A DNA stretch of 64,000 nucleotides, taken from NCBI RefSeq assembly GCF_020026915.1, contig NZ_JAINUY010000001.1, positions 1-64,000 of the forward strand. Reading direction: 5' to 3'. How positions within the stretch are numbered: position 1 is the stretch's first letter; the number at the start of each line of letters is the position of its first letter. The notes below the pieces were generated by a model that ran no database searches, was not told the DNA's origin, and saw nothing but the letters and a program-made list of their open reading frames with translations. Shown in pieces: positions 26,306 to 35,408 of the stretch. Both the position numbers and the translations under genes were made by a program. This stretch comes from Flavobacterium potami (GTDB lineage Bacteria; Bacteroidota; Bacteroidia; Flavobacteriales; Flavobacteriaceae).

Positions 26306-27547
26306 TTATTCATAGCGCAAAGCTTCAATTGGATCTAGTTTTGAGGCTTTAATTGCTGGATACAGTCCAGATACCAATGCGACACAGAAACTTGTTGCAA
26401 AAGCGGCAAAAATTGCCATCCACGGAATCACAAAAGCAAAATTCATTACGCCTGCAAACGCAGCGCCGACCAGAATTCCCAGTACAATACCTACTAAACC
26501 GCCAATTTGTCCAATTAGTAAAGTTTCTATAAAAAACTGTACAGAAATAGTCGTTTTAGTTGCACCTAAAGCTTTTCTAACGCCAATTTCGCGAGTACGT
26601 TCAGTAACCGAAACAATCATTATATTCATTAAAGCGATTGAAGATCCTAAAATCGTGATAACACTGATAATCCATGCCGCCCATCCTAAGTATTGTGTAA
26701 TTCCTAAAATACGATTTATTAAATCGTCACTTCTTCCAATTCCAAAATTGTTATCACGTACAGGACTCAATTTTCGAACCTTTCTCATCGTAATGGTCGC
26801 GTTGTCAACAGCTTCATCCAGAAGTTCCTTTTTGGCAACCATAACACTAATGGTGTAATTAATGTTTGGGGCCGTAAATAATGATCTTGCAACTTGAATC
26901 GGAATCAAAACTCTTAAATCCTGACTGTTTCCAAAAGTAGAACCTTTTTCTTTTAAAACACCAATTACTTTAAAACGCGCGCCGCGAATGGAAATTATTT
27001 TATCAATCGGATTGACATCTTTCAGTAGACCTTTTTCAAAGTCAGAACCTACAATGCAAGAATACGTATTGTTTTCAATGTCGAATTGATTAAATGAACG
27101 GCCTAAAGTAGTTTCTAAACCTGAGTTTGAAATAAAATGTTCATCAACTCCAACTATTTTGATTTCTGGATCTGTTTTACTGTCCAGATATTTAACTTCA
27201 GCTTTTGAAGTGGCTGTAAAAGACAGAGACGTTTCTGTAAAAGGATATTTGTATTTGTTTTTAAAAGCAACTGCTTCAGGGTAAGAAATAATCGGATTTA
27301 TGATTTCACGTTCATTTCCACCACGATTTTTAAGGTTGTTTTCGTATTGATTGATGTTGAAAGTATTTGCTCCCATTGAAGCAAAATTGGTAGAAACAGT
27401 ATTTTCAAGTGCAGTAACAACTGTCAAAATTCCAACCAAGGCCGTAATACCGATAGCAATAATTAAAACGGTAAGAATGGTACGCAGAAGTTGGGTTTTG
27501 ATGGAACCAAACGCAATTCGGATATTTTCTTTAAGTAATTTTAGCAT
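26306..27547 (-). CDS. MacB/FtsX-type ABC transporter permease
   Basis: A 413-residue inner-membrane protein with the MacB layout. One helix lies at about residues 20-42, then a large periplasmic domain (45-275), then three helices near 285-310, 335-365 and 370-400. The intracellular signature [20 protein letters not shown] is present, and the tail [13 protein letters not shown] is typical. Such permeases export substrates or work as mechanotransmitters with an ATPase. No ATPase or membrane-fusion gene is adjacent here. I use the ATG at 27547; one at 27550 and a TTG at 27556 are also open. Confidence 0.88.
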   Translation of the reverse strand: MLKLLKENIRIAFGSIKTQLLRTILTVLIIAIGITALVGILTVVTALENTVSTNFASMGANTFNINQYENNLKNRGGNEREIINPIISYPEAVAFKNKYKYPFTETSLSFTATSKAEVKYLDSKTDPEIKIVGVDEHFISNSGLETTLGRSFNQFDIENNTYSCIVGSDFEKGLLKDVNPIDKIISIRGARFKVIGVLKEKGSTFGNSQDLRVLIPIQVARSLFTAPNINYTISVMVAKKELLDEAVDNATITMRKVRKLSPVRDNNFGIGRSDDLINRILGITQYLGWAAWIISVITILGSSIALMNIMIVSVTERTREIGVRKALGATKTTISVQFFIETLLIGQIGGLVGIVLGILVGAAFAGVMNFAFVIPWMAIFAAFATSFCVALVSGLYPAIKASKLDPIEALRYE

Positions 27548-27754
27548 CATGACCAATTTGTCACGAAAATACGTTTTTTGTTACAAGTTTGTTTTCGAAG
27601 TGTTATTATTTATTTTAAAAAGTAAGATATTTGCAGACTTAATAAGTCGAAAGTTGGAAAGTTTTAAAGTCGAAAGCCAAAAGAACTAACAACCTAAAAA
27701 AATCTAGAAATAAATTAATATTATAAGATTTTTAGATAAAGATTGGAACAATCT

Positions 27755-27783
27755 AAAATCTAAAATCAGAAATCTAAAATAAA
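27755..27783. repeat. AATCTAAAAT word repeat before hisS
   Basis: Iterated AATCTAAAATCTAAAATCAG and AAATCTAAAAT fill the last bases before hisS. The same words occur before the acetyltransferase at 8035. Confidence 0.5.
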
Positions 27784-27787
27784 AAAG

Positions 27788-29212
27788 ATGGCTTCAAAAC
27801 CAAGTATTCCAAAAGGAACCAGAGATTTTTCACCTGCAGAGGTGTCAAAGCGTCAATATATTATTCAGACAATAAAAGCGAATTTCGAGAAATTTGGTTT
27901 TCAGCCAATCGAAACTCCTTCGTTTGAAAACTCAGATACTTTGATGGGGAAATATGGAGAAGAAGGAGATCGTTTGATTTTTAAAATTCTTAATTCTGGA
28001 AATTTTTTCTACAATAAAAGTAAAATTGAATTGCCAGCTTCAATTGAAGAATTACAACTTAATTCGGCTGAAAAAATCAGTTTAGAACAGAGAATTGAAC
28101 TGAATAAATTCACGGGGAAAATTTCAGAAAAAGCGTTGCGTTACGATTTGACAGTTCCGTTTGCAAGATACGTGGTACAACACCAAAGCGAAATTGAATT
28201 TCCTTTCAAAAGATATCAAATCCAACCCGTTTGGAGAGCAGATAATCCACAAAAAGGACGTTTTAGAGAATTCTTTCAATGTGATGCCGATGTTGTAGGT
28301 TCAAAATCTCTTTGGCAGGAAGTTGAATTAGTTCAATTATACGATACTGTTTTTACCTCTTTAGGTTTAGAAGGCGTAACCATTAAAATTAATAATAGAA
28401 AAATTTTATCTGGAATTGCTGAAGTAATCGGCGCTTCAGATAAATTAATCGATTTTACCGTAGCGCTCGATAAATTGGATAAAATTGGAGAAGACGGCGT
28501 TAAAAAAGAAATGATCGAAAAAGGAATTGCTGAAGAAGCTTTGGTAAAAGTACAGCCACTATTTAGTTTTTCAGGAACTTTTTCAGATAAAATCAATCAG
28601 CTTTCAACATTATTGTCTTCTTCTGAAGAAGGAATGAAAGGTGTTGAAGAACTTAAATTTATCTGTGACAATGTTGCAGAATTAGGTCTTTCAACGGCGA
28701 TTCTAGATTTAGATGTGACTCTGGCTCGTGGTTTAAATTATTACACCGGAGCTATTTTTGAAGTTGCAGCTCCAAAAACGGTTGCCATGGGATCTATCGG
28801 CGGTGGCGGAAGATACGACGATTTGACGGGTATTTTTGGTTTGAAAAATATGAGTGGTGTCGGAATTTCTTTTGGATTGGATAGAATCTATTTAGTTTTA
28901 GAAGAATTACAATTATTCCCAGAAACAGTTGCCGCAACTTCAAAAGCGATGTTTATTAATTATGGAGACAAAGAAGCGTTGTATGCTTCGAAAGCAATCC
29001 AGAAGTTAAGAAAAGAAAATATAAAAGTAGAATTATATCCTGACAATGTAAAAGTGGGGAAGCAATTTCAATATGCAGATAAACGACTTATTCCATTTGC
29101 AGTAATTGCTGGCGATCAGGAAATTGCGTCAAATACTTTTGCGCTTAAAAATTTAGTGACAGGAGAACAGGTTTCTGTTGATTTTGAAGGATTGAAGAAT
29201 GCTTTGCTTTAA
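27788..29212 (+). CDS. hisS: Histidine--tRNA ligase
   Basis: Charges tRNA-His. The 474-residue class II synthetase begins [20 protein letters not shown]. It has motif 2 around [20 protein letters not shown], the HisA signature [19 protein letters not shown], and motif 3 near [16 protein letters not shown]. The C-terminal anticodon-binding domain occupies about residues 380-470. It is about 40 residues longer than E. coli HisRS. A tRNA-Trp gene follows on the same strand from its own promoter. Confidence 0.96.
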   Translation: MASKPSIPKGTRDFSPAEVSKRQYIIQTIKANFEKFGFQPIETPSFENSDTLMGKYGEEGDRLIFKILNSGNFFYNKSKIELPASIEELQLNSAEKISLEQRIELNKFTGKISEKALRYDLTVPFARYVVQHQSEIEFPFKRYQIQPVWRADNPQKGRFREFFQCDADVVGSKSLWQEVELVQLYDTVFTSLGLEGVTIKINNRKILSGIAEVIGASDKLIDFTVALDKLDKIGEDGVKKEMIEKGIAEEALVKVQPLFSFSGTFSDKINQLSTLLSSSEEGMKGVEELKFICDNVAELGLSTAILDLDVTLARGLNYYTGAIFEVAAPKTVAMGSIGGGGRYDDLTGIFGLKNMSGVGISFGLDRIYLVLEELQLFPETVAATSKAMFINYGDKEALYASKAIQKLRKENIKVELYPDNVKVGKQFQYADKRLIPFAVIAGDQEIASNTFALKNLVTGEQVSVDFEGLKNALL

Positions 29213-29302
29213 AAGCTAAAAAAAGTTTTTAAGCTATAGTTTTGATTTCTAATTAGATTCGTCTGTACTGATTTGAAACTTTAGAAATTGAATGCGAAAT
29301 AG

Positions 29303-29333
29303 TTGCGGGTAAAGAAAAAAACCGTTTAATTTG
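29303..29333 (+). promoter_or_regulatory. Promoter of tRNA-Trp
   Basis: TTG at 29303-29305 and TTAATTTG at 29326-29333 are 20 bases apart. The -7 box matches TAnnTTTG at seven of eight positions counting the free bases, and lies 12 bases before the mature tRNA. Confidence 0.5.
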
Positions 29334-29345
29334 CGACCTCAAGTT

Positions 29346-29416
29346 ACGGGCGTAGTTCAAGGGTAGAATAGCGGTCTCCAAAACCGTTGATGGGGGTTCG
29401 AATCCCTCCGCCCGTG
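29346..29416 (+). tRNA. trnW: tRNA-Trp (anticodon CCA)
   Basis: A 71-nt cloverleaf. The acceptor stem ACGGGCG pairs with CGCCCGT. The anticodon stem GCGGT/ACCGT encloses the loop CTCCAAA, so the anticodon is CCA. The T-arm is GGGGG/CCCTC around TTCGAAT, and G is the discriminator. The CCA end is not encoded (CAA follows the discriminator). A strong terminator follows. Confidence 0.95.
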
Positions 29417-29460
29417 CAAAAAAGTCAAAAGGCTTTTGAGAAAATAAAAGAAAAAAGCAA

Positions 29461-29496
29461 AAAAAAAGCTTCGTCTCTATAGGCGAAGCTTTTTTT
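29461..29496 (+). terminator. tRNA-Trp terminator
   Basis: A perfect 13-bp stem (29461-29473 with 29484-29496) with a 10-nt loop ends in seven T. Confidence 0.85.
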
Positions 29497-29687
29497 AATA
29501 TAAGGTAAATTTGAATTAATAATTATTTTGAGGCCAAAGCCAACCCTTAAATTCAATTTTGGTGGTAATGATTTTTGTTTTACGCTATCAAAGATAAAAT
29601 AACTATAACGTAATAGTCTTAAAATTGTATTAAATTTTTAAAGCCTAATTTTGGTTTTTAAAAGGCTCATAATTAATAAGGTGACAA
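29497..29687. other. AT-rich spacer between tRNA-Trp and the grpE promoter
   Basis: About 190 bases without ORF. I see a weak hairpin AAGCCTAATTTTGG...AAAAGGCT near 29641-29667 and nothing else. No CIRCE-type inverted repeat was found near the heat-shock operon. Confidence 0.5.
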
Positions 29688-29720
29688 TTTGACATTTTAT
29701 AAGATTTGGCAGTACTTTTG
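29688..29720 (+). promoter_or_regulatory. Promoter of grpE-dnaJ
   Basis: TTTG at 29688-29691 and TACTTTTG at 29713-29720 are separated by 21 bases. Both match the Bacteroidetes -33/-7 consensus fully. The ATG follows 23 bases after the -7 box. Confidence 0.7.
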
Positions 29721-29743
29721 CAATCCAACAGAAAGAAATAAAA

Positions 29744-30322
29744 ATGAAGTTTAAAAATATTTTTAAAAATAAAAGTAATATGACTACGGAAAATACAGAA
29801 TTCGATCAGGAATTAGACGATGCAACGATAGAGACTAACGCTAATGGAGAGCAGTTAATTGTTGAAGAATTAAGTGTTGAGGAGCAATTAGCTCAAGACT
29901 TGGCTAAAGAAAAAGATAAGTTTTTGAGATTATTCGCCGAATTTGAAAATTACAAAAAAAGAACTTCAAAAGAGCGTCTTGAATTATTTAAAACAGCAAA
30001 CCAAGAAGTTTTATTGGCAATGCTTCCAGTTTTAGATGATTTTGACAGAGCTGCGGTAGAAATTAACAAATCTGAAGACGAAAACCTTAAAAAAGGAGTG
30101 GAGTTGATTCATGAAAAACTAAAAAGTACTTTAGTTTCTAAAGGTTTAGAGCAAGTTGAAATTCAGGCAGGAGATGCTTTCAATGCAGATATCGCAGAAG
30201 CAATTACTCAAATTCCAGCTCCATCTGATAAGTTAAAAGGGAAAGTTGTTGATGTTATTGAAAAAGGATACAAATTAGGTGACAAAATTATTCGTTACCC
30301 TAAAGTTGTTGTTGGAAACTAA
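29744..30322 (+). CDS. grpE: Nucleotide exchange factor GrpE
   Basis: Releases ADP from DnaK. The 192-residue protein has an acidic disordered N-terminus (1-50), the long dimerising helix (about 55-105, QDLAKEKDKFLRLFAEFENY then KKRTSKERLELFKTANQEVL), and the C-terminal beta domain ending GYKLGDKIIRYPKVVVGN. It is followed by dnaJ with 74 bases between, and both share the promoter at 29688. The dnaK gene is not in the window. Confidence 0.95.
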   Translation: MKFKNIFKNKSNMTTENTEFDQELDDATIETNANGEQLIVEELSVEEQLAQDLAKEKDKFLRLFAEFENYKKRTSKERLELFKTANQEVLLAMLPVLDDFDRAAVEINKSEDENLKKGVELIHEKLKSTLVSKGLEQVEIQAGDAFNADIAEAITQIPAPSDKLKGKVVDVIEKGYKLGDKIIRYPKVVVGN

Positions 30323-30337
30323 AATACAGTAAGGTTC

Positions 30338-30390
30338 AGGAATTCAGTTTTTTAAAATTGGAATTTGGAATTTTAGATTGGAATTTAATC
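30338..30390. repeat. AATTGGAATTTGG word spacer between grpE and dnaJ
   Basis: AATTCAGTTTTTTAAAATTG, GGAATTTGGAATTTTAG and ATTGGAATTTAATC words fill the gap. They belong to the AATTCC family seen at 7970 and 32607. Confidence 0.5.
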
Positions 30391-30396
30391 TAGATT

Positions 30397-31506
30397 ATGA
30401 AAAAAGATTTTTACGAAATACTAGGCATTTCAAAAAATGCTGATGCTGCTGAAATTAAAAAAGCATACAGAAAAAGTGCTTTAAAATACCACCCTGATAA
30501 AAATCCAGGCGACAAAGAGGCAGAAGAAAACTTCAAATTGGCAGCAGAAGCTTATGAAGTTTTAAGTGATCCGCAGAAAAAAGCGAAATACGATCAATAT
30601 GGTCATCAAGCATTTGATGGTTCTGGCGGATTTGGCGGTGGTCATGGCGGTATGAATATGGATGACATTTTCAGCCAGTTTGGTGATATTTTCGGAGGCG
30701 GATTTGGAGGTTTCGGAGGCGGAGGCGGAGGTCCTCGCCGTGCTAAAGGAAGTAATCTTCGAATTAAAGTTAAATTGACTTTAGAAGAGATTGCAAATGG
30801 AGTGGAGAAAAAAGTAAAAGTAAAACGTAAAGTTCAAGCAAAAGGTGTTACGTATAAGACTTGTACGACTTGTAATGGTCAAGGACAAGTAATGCGTGTT
30901 ACCAATACCATTTTAGGAAGAATGCAATCTGCGTCAACTTGTCCTACTTGTGGCGGTTCAGGTCAGATTTTAGATAAAAAACCTTCTGAGGCAGATTCAC
31001 AAGGAATGGTTCAGGAAGATGAAACAGTATCAATCAAAATTCCTGCGGGAGTGGTTGACGGAATGCAGTTAAAAGTTTCTAATAAAGGAAACGATGCGCC
31101 AGGAAACAGTATTCCTGGAGATTTAATTGTTGCCATTGAAGAAATTGAGCACGAATTCCTGAAACGTGAAGGTGAAAACGTTCATTTCGATTTATACATC
31201 AGTTTTCCTGAGGCAGTTTTAGGAGCTTCAAAAGATATTGAAGCTATTAACGGAAAAGTACGTATTAAACTAGAAGAAGGAATCCAATCTGGAAAAATCT
31301 TAAGATTGAAAGGAAAAGGAATTCCAAGTTTAAATGGTTACGGAAGCGGAGATTTATTAGTTCACGTAAATGTTTGGACTCCAAAAACATTAAACAAAGA
31401 ACAAAAACAATTCTTTGAAAACGCTCTAACTGACGAGCATTTTGCTCCAAGTCCAGAGAAATCGGAGAAATCATTCTTTGAAAAAGTAAAAGATATGTTT
31501 TCATAA
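30397..31506 (+). CDS. dnaJ: Chaperone DnaJ with reduced zinc-finger region
   Basis: A J-domain co-chaperone that stimulates DnaK. The 369-residue protein has the J-domain (1-70) with HPD in YHPDKNPGD and a Gly/Phe region (about 75-115). The two beta-barrel client-binding domains follow. The zinc-finger part is short: only two CxxCxGxG motifs, CTTCNGQG and CPTCGGSG, are present, while the classic DnaJ has four. It can therefore form at most one zinc site. I believe this shortened form occurs in other Flavobacterium proteins, but cannot check it here. A terminator follows 29 bases after the stop. Confidence 0.93.
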   Translation: MKKDFYEILGISKNADAAEIKKAYRKSALKYHPDKNPGDKEAEENFKLAAEAYEVLSDPQKKAKYDQYGHQAFDGSGGFGGGHGGMNMDDIFSQFGDIFGGGFGGFGGGGGGPRRAKGSNLRIKVKLTLEEIANGVEKKVKVKRKVQAKGVTYKTCTTCNGQGQVMRVTNTILGRMQSASTCPTCGGSGQILDKKPSEADSQGMVQEDETVSIKIPAGVVDGMQLKVSNKGNDAPGNSIPGDLIVAIEEIEHEFLKREGENVHFDLYISFPEAVLGASKDIEAINGKVRIKLEEGIQSGKILRLKGKGIPSLNGYGSGDLLVHVNVWTPKTLNKEQKQFFENALTDEHFAPSPEKSEKSFFEKVKDMFS

Positions 31507-31535
31507 AACAGAACTTTTTTTAAATAATATATTGA

Positions 31536-31570
31536 AAACCCATTCTAGCGTAAATTAGAATGGGTTTTTT
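31536..31570 (+). terminator. dnaJ terminator
   Basis: A perfect 12-bp stem (AAACCCATTCTA with TAGAATGGGTTT) with an 8-nt loop is followed by T. Confidence 0.85.
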
Positions 31571-31663
31571 GCGTTATATGACACAATTTTGCTTCGAATT
31601 ATTTACTTTTACATTCGCTGAGCCGTTATAGGCGAAGTGACGCAGTAAATCCTTAAAAAAAAC

Positions 31664-32608
31664 ATGAGCAACTTACTTGAAGTACGTAACGTCGTAAAAA
31701 AATATGGCGATTATGTAGCGCTTAACGAAGTTTCATTAAATGTGCCGAAAGGTAGTATCTATGGACTTTTAGGTCCAAATGGAGCCGGAAAAACTTCCCT
31801 TATCAGAATCATAAACCAAATTACAATGCCCGATAGTGGCGAAATAATTTTGGATGGTGAAAAACTACAACCAAAACACGTACAGACTATCGGATATCTT
31901 CCGGAAGAAAGAGGTTTGTATAGTACTATGAAAGTGGGCGAGCAATGCTTGTATTTGGCTCAAATGAAAGGACTTTCTAAGGCCGAAGCCAAAAAACAAC
32001 TGGATTATTGGTTTGATCGTTTAGGAATTCAGGGTTGGTGGAATAAAAAAATCCAAGAACTTTCTAAAGGAATGGCACAAAAAATTCAGTTTGTAGTTTG
32101 CGTACTGCATAAACCAAAACTTTTGATTTTGGATGAGCCTTTTTCAGGATTTGACCCCGTAAATGCAAATGTCATAAAAGACGAAATTTTAGCTTTGAAA
32201 GAACAAGGTTCGACGATTATTTTCTCGACACACAGAATGGAAAGTGTAGAAGAACTTTGCGAAAATATTGCTCTTATTCATAAATCAAATAAATTGATTG
32301 AAGGTAAAGTGAGTGATGTAAAACGCCAGTTTAGAACTCATAGTTTTGAAGTGGGAATTTTGACGAATAATGTAGAAGGTTTGATGTATGATATTACACA
32401 AAAATTCACTGTTTCACCTGCTAGTTTTAAATCTTTAAATGACGATTTGAAATTAAATATCGAAATTGGAAATGCATCGCCAAATGAGTTGCTTCATATT
32501 TTGACACAACGTGGACAAGTAACACATTTCGTGGAGAAAATTCCAAGCATAAACGATATTTTTATTCAAACTGTAACAGAAAACAAAAAATTAAATTCCA
32601 ATAATTAA
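31664..32608 (+). CDS. ABC-2 transporter ATP-binding protein
   Basis: Energises the permease encoded next to it. The 314-residue protein has Walker A GLLGPNGAGKTS, the signature ELSKGMAQKIQF (a degenerate LSGGQ), Walker B KLLILDEPFSGFDPV, and the switch STHRMESVEE. A C-terminal DUF4162-type extension of about 80 residues is typical of the NatA group. The target could be sodium, a drug or a small peptide; it cannot be named from sequence. Confidence 0.92.
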   Translation: MSNLLEVRNVVKKYGDYVALNEVSLNVPKGSIYGLLGPNGAGKTSLIRIINQITMPDSGEIILDGEKLQPKHVQTIGYLPEERGLYSTMKVGEQCLYLAQMKGLSKAEAKKQLDYWFDRLGIQGWWNKKIQELSKGMAQKIQFVVCVLHKPKLLILDEPFSGFDPVNANVIKDEILALKEQGSTIIFSTHRMESVEELCENIALIHKSNKLIEGKVSDVKRQFRTHSFEVGILTNNVEGLMYDITQKFTVSPASFKSLNDDLKLNIEIGNASPNELLHILTQRGQVTHFVEKIPSINDIFIQTVTENKKLNSNN

Positions 32609-32654
32609 ATTCCAAATTCCAAATTTTTGACGTCGAAGTTGGAATTTGGAATTT
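32607..32654. repeat. AATTCC-family perfect inverted repeat
   Basis: A perfect 16-bp inverted repeat: AAATTCCAAATTCCAA (32607-32622) with TTGGAATTTGGAATTT (32639-32654), 16-base loop. It overlaps the last two bases of the ATPase stop codon. GTGATTTGAAATTTAA follows. Confidence 0.8.
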
Positions 32655-32677
32655 GTGATTTGAAATTTAAGATATAA

Positions 32678-33994
32678 ATGAGTATAATTTCATTAATTAT
32701 AAAAAGAGAATTTATTGCCAAAGTCCGCAATAAATCTTTTGTTGTCATGACTTTTTTGAGTCCGCTTTTGTTTGTAGCAATAGCCGTTTTTATTGGCTAT
32801 TTGAGTTCAATGAAAGCTGAAACAAAATATATTGCAATTCATGATGAAACTGGACTTTTTGCTTCCGATTTTTTAAAAGAAAATAAAAAAGGAGCAGAGT
32901 TCAACTATCTTAATTTGTCTGAAGCCAATGTAAATGCTTTAAAAGACAGCATTACAAAAGAAAATTTCGATGGATTAATTCTAATTCCGAAAACGGAAAA
33001 CGTTAACGATTTAAGTGGTAAAATAGAATTTATTTCAAATAATAGTCCAAGCATTTCTTTTATTGAAAATACTCAGGATGTTATTGCTTCAAAGATTACA
33101 AAGATAAATCTTGAAAAACTAAAGTTAGATACTTTGGCCATTCAGAAAGCACAATCAAATGTAAATATTCATTTAGTTAAAGCTTCTGGGGAAGAAAGTT
33201 TGAAAGGTTTAAACGAAATTAAAATCGGAATTGGCGGCGCATTCGGTTACTTGATTATGATGTTTATTATCATTTACGGAAACATGGTAATGCGAAGCGT
33301 AATCGAGGAAAAAACAAACCGAATTATCGAAATCATTATTTCATCTGTAAAACCATTTCAATTGATGATTGGAAAAATTATAGGAACTTCATTGGCAGGA
33401 ATTCTACAATTTATGATTTGGGCGATTATTGGTTTAGGATTAATGTTTGCAGCTTCGGCATTTTTTGGTGTGAATGTTGGGCCAGGAACAAACATTCCTC
33501 CAGCAATGGCTCAATCGATGCAGCAGGATTTTTCAGGTATAGTACAAATGGGACTTAAAGAAGCATGGAATCTACCAATTGCCAGCATTCTAATTGGTTT
33601 TGTAATTTATTTTATCGGAGGATATTTTCTGTACAGTTCATTTTATGCCGCAATTGGAGCCGCAGTCGATAATCAAACAGATTCACAGCAATTTTTGTTG
33701 CCAATCATAATGCCGCTTATTCTAAGTGTTTATATTGGATTTTTTACTGTCGTAAATGATCCACACGGAACTGTTGCAGTTGCTTTTTCAATGATTCCGT
33801 TGACATCGCCAATCGTAATGTTAATGCGTATTCCGTTTGGAGTGCCGTGGTGGCAAATTGCAATTTCGGTATCATTATTGTTTGCTACATTTTTCCTTGT
33901 AGTTTGGTTCGCAGCCAAAATTTACCGAGTAGGTATTTTAATGTACGGCAAAAAACCAACGTGGAAGGAATTGTATAAGTGGCTTAAATATTAA
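32678..33994 (+). CDS. ABC-2 type transporter permease (NatB-like)
   Basis: A 438-residue inner-membrane protein partnered with the ATPase just upstream. One helix lies near residues 20-42 (VVMTFLSPLLFVAIAVFIGY), then a periplasmic domain of about 140 residues. A block of five to six helices starts at about 185; the coupling segment EEKTNRIIEIIISSVKPFQL is characteristic of the NatB/YhaP family. Function as an exporter is from the family; substrate unknown. Confidence 0.88.
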   Translation: MSIISLIIKREFIAKVRNKSFVVMTFLSPLLFVAIAVFIGYLSSMKAETKYIAIHDETGLFASDFLKENKKGAEFNYLNLSEANVNALKDSITKENFDGLILIPKTENVNDLSGKIEFISNNSPSISFIENTQDVIASKITKINLEKLKLDTLAIQKAQSNVNIHLVKASGEESLKGLNEIKIGIGGAFGYLIMMFIIIYGNMVMRSVIEEKTNRIIEIIISSVKPFQLMIGKIIGTSLAGILQFMIWAIIGLGLMFAASAFFGVNVGPGTNIPPAMAQSMQQDFSGIVQMGLKEAWNLPIASILIGFVIYFIGGYFLYSSFYAAIGAAVDNQTDSQQFLLPIIMPLILSVYIGFFTVVNDPHGTVAVAFSMIPLTSPIVMLMRIPFGVPWWQIAISVSLLFATFFLVVWFAAKIYRVGILMYGKKPTWKELYKWLKY

Positions 33995-34004
33995 TTTTTT
34001 TGAA

Positions 34005-34100
34005 GCTGCTAAGTGGCTAAGATTCTGAGATGCTAAGTTTTTTAGCCATCAAAAGAAAAACTTAGAAACTTAGCATCTTAGAATCTCAGAAACTTAAAAA
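34005..34100. repeat. CTTAGAATCTCAG-family intergenic repeat
   Basis: Left words GCTAAGTGGCTAAGATTCTG and GAGATGCTAAGTTTTTTAGC (34010-34047) face right words AAAAACTTAGAAACTTAGCA and TCTTAGAATCTCAG (34056-34089). Together they form a long imperfect hairpin between the permease and the sigma-54 activator. A shorter relative is at 59220-59248. Confidence 0.75.
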
Positions 34101-34103
34101 AGA

Positions 34104-35267
34104 ATGAGTAAAATACTAATTATCGAAGACGAAGCAGCGATCAGAAGAGTTTTGGTAAAAATATTATCAGAAGAAAATGATTCGTATCAGGTTGATGAAG
34201 CGGAAGATGGCGTTGCGGGACTTGAAAAAATAAAAAATAACGATTACGATTTGGTTTTGTGCGATATCAAAATGCCAAAAATGGACGGTGTTGAGGTTTT
34301 AGAAGAAGTGAAAAAAATAAAGCCAGAAATTCCGATGGTGATGATTTCGGGTCATGGTGATATGGAAACAGCAATTCATACGATGCGTTTGGGTGCTTTT
34401 GATTATATTTCTAAACCGCCAGATTTAAATCGTTTATTGAATACCGTTCGTAATGCTTTGGATAAAAAGCAATTAGTTGTTGAGAATAAAATTCTAAAGA
34501 AAAAAGTCAGCAAGAATTACGAAATGATTGGAGACAGCGAATCAATTAATCATATTAAATTAATGATTGATAAAGTAGCTCCAACCGAAGCCAGAGTTTT
34601 AGTTACAGGTCCAAACGGAACAGGAAAAGAATTGGTAGCGCATCAATTACATGAAAAAAGCGAACGTGCAGGTTTTCCTCTAATTGAAGTAAACTGCGCA
34701 GCGATTCCAAGCGAATTGATTGAAAGCGAATTGTTCGGGCACGTAAAAGGCGCTTTTACATCTGCAGTTAAAGATCGTGCAGGAAAATTCGAAGCGGCAG
34801 ATAAAGGAACTATTTTCTTAGATGAAATTGGAGACATGAGTCTTTCGGCGCAAGCCAAAGTTTTACGAGCTTTACAAGAAAGTATGATTACAAGAGTTGG
34901 AGCCGATAAAGACATTAAAGTTGATGTTCGTGTTGTAGCTGCAACAAATAAAGATCTGAAAACAGAAATTGCCGAAGGTCGTTTCCGTGAAGATTTATAC
35001 CATCGTCTGGCTGTAATTTTAATCAAAGTACCGCCATTGAATGAAAGAAGAGATGATATTCCAGCGTTAATTAAACACTTTGCAGAAAAAATTGCTTCAG
35101 AACAAGGGAATGCTGTCAAAGTATTTTCAGCGCAAGCGATACAATTATTGCAGGAATACGATTGGACAGGAAATATTCGTGAACTTCGTAATGTAGTTGA
35201 AAGATTGATTATTTTGGGAGGAAACGAAATATCTGAAACAGATGTAAAGCTGTTTGCAAGTAAATAG
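34104..35267 (+). CDS. Sigma-54-dependent response regulator lacking a DNA-binding domain
   Basis: A 387-residue NtrC-family protein. The receiver domain (1-120) has acidic pocket IIEDE and phospho-acceptor Asp54 in LVLCDIKMPKMDG. The AAA+ domain (about 140-385) has Walker A GPNGTGKE (169-176), the sigma-54 contact loop GAFTSA (216-221; usual form GAFTGA), Walker B IFLDEIGD, and the arginine-finger region REDLYHRL. The chain stops right after the AAA+ domain (ISETDVKLFASK), with no Fis-type helix-turn-helix. No histidine kinase is adjacent. It probably activates sigma-54 holoenzyme from solution, which is inference. Confidence 0.9.
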   Translation: MSKILIIEDEAAIRRVLVKILSEENDSYQVDEAEDGVAGLEKIKNNDYDLVLCDIKMPKMDGVEVLEEVKKIKPEIPMVMISGHGDMETAIHTMRLGAFDYISKPPDLNRLLNTVRNALDKKQLVVENKILKKKVSKNYEMIGDSESINHIKLMIDKVAPTEARVLVTGPNGTGKELVAHQLHEKSERAGFPLIEVNCAAIPSELIESELFGHVKGAFTSAVKDRAGKFEAADKGTIFLDEIGDMSLSAQAKVLRALQESMITRVGADKDIKVDVRVVAATNKDLKTEIAEGRFREDLYHRLAVILIKVPPLNERRDDIPALIKHFAEKIASEQGNAVKVFSAQAIQLLQEYDWTGNIRELRNVVERLIILGGNEISETDVKLFASK

Positions 35268-35274
35268 ATGCTGC

Positions 35275-35399
35275 GCGCTTTAGGCTATAAGCTTTAAGTA
35301 ATGAGCTTTTAAAAAATCCTATAGCATATTGCCTAAATCTTACAGCATTTGAAAATATGAATAATTTTTGCTTATAGCGTAAAGCTTAAAGCTTAAAGC
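35275..35399. repeat. GCTTAAAGC-family intergenic repeat
   Basis: The 141-base spacer after the activator holds GCGCTTTAGGCTATAAGCTT and AAGTAATGAGC on the left and GCTTATAGCGTAAAGCTTAA then AGCTTAAAGC on the right, forming an imperfect inverted repeat with an AT-rich centre. Confidence 0.65.
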
Positions 35400-35408
35400 T
35401 AAATTGAA

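Noticed and set aside
29497-29743. CIRCE heat-shock operator before grpE
   Set aside because: No TTAGCACTC-N9-GAGTGCTAA or close variant is present; only a -33/-7 promoter is supported.
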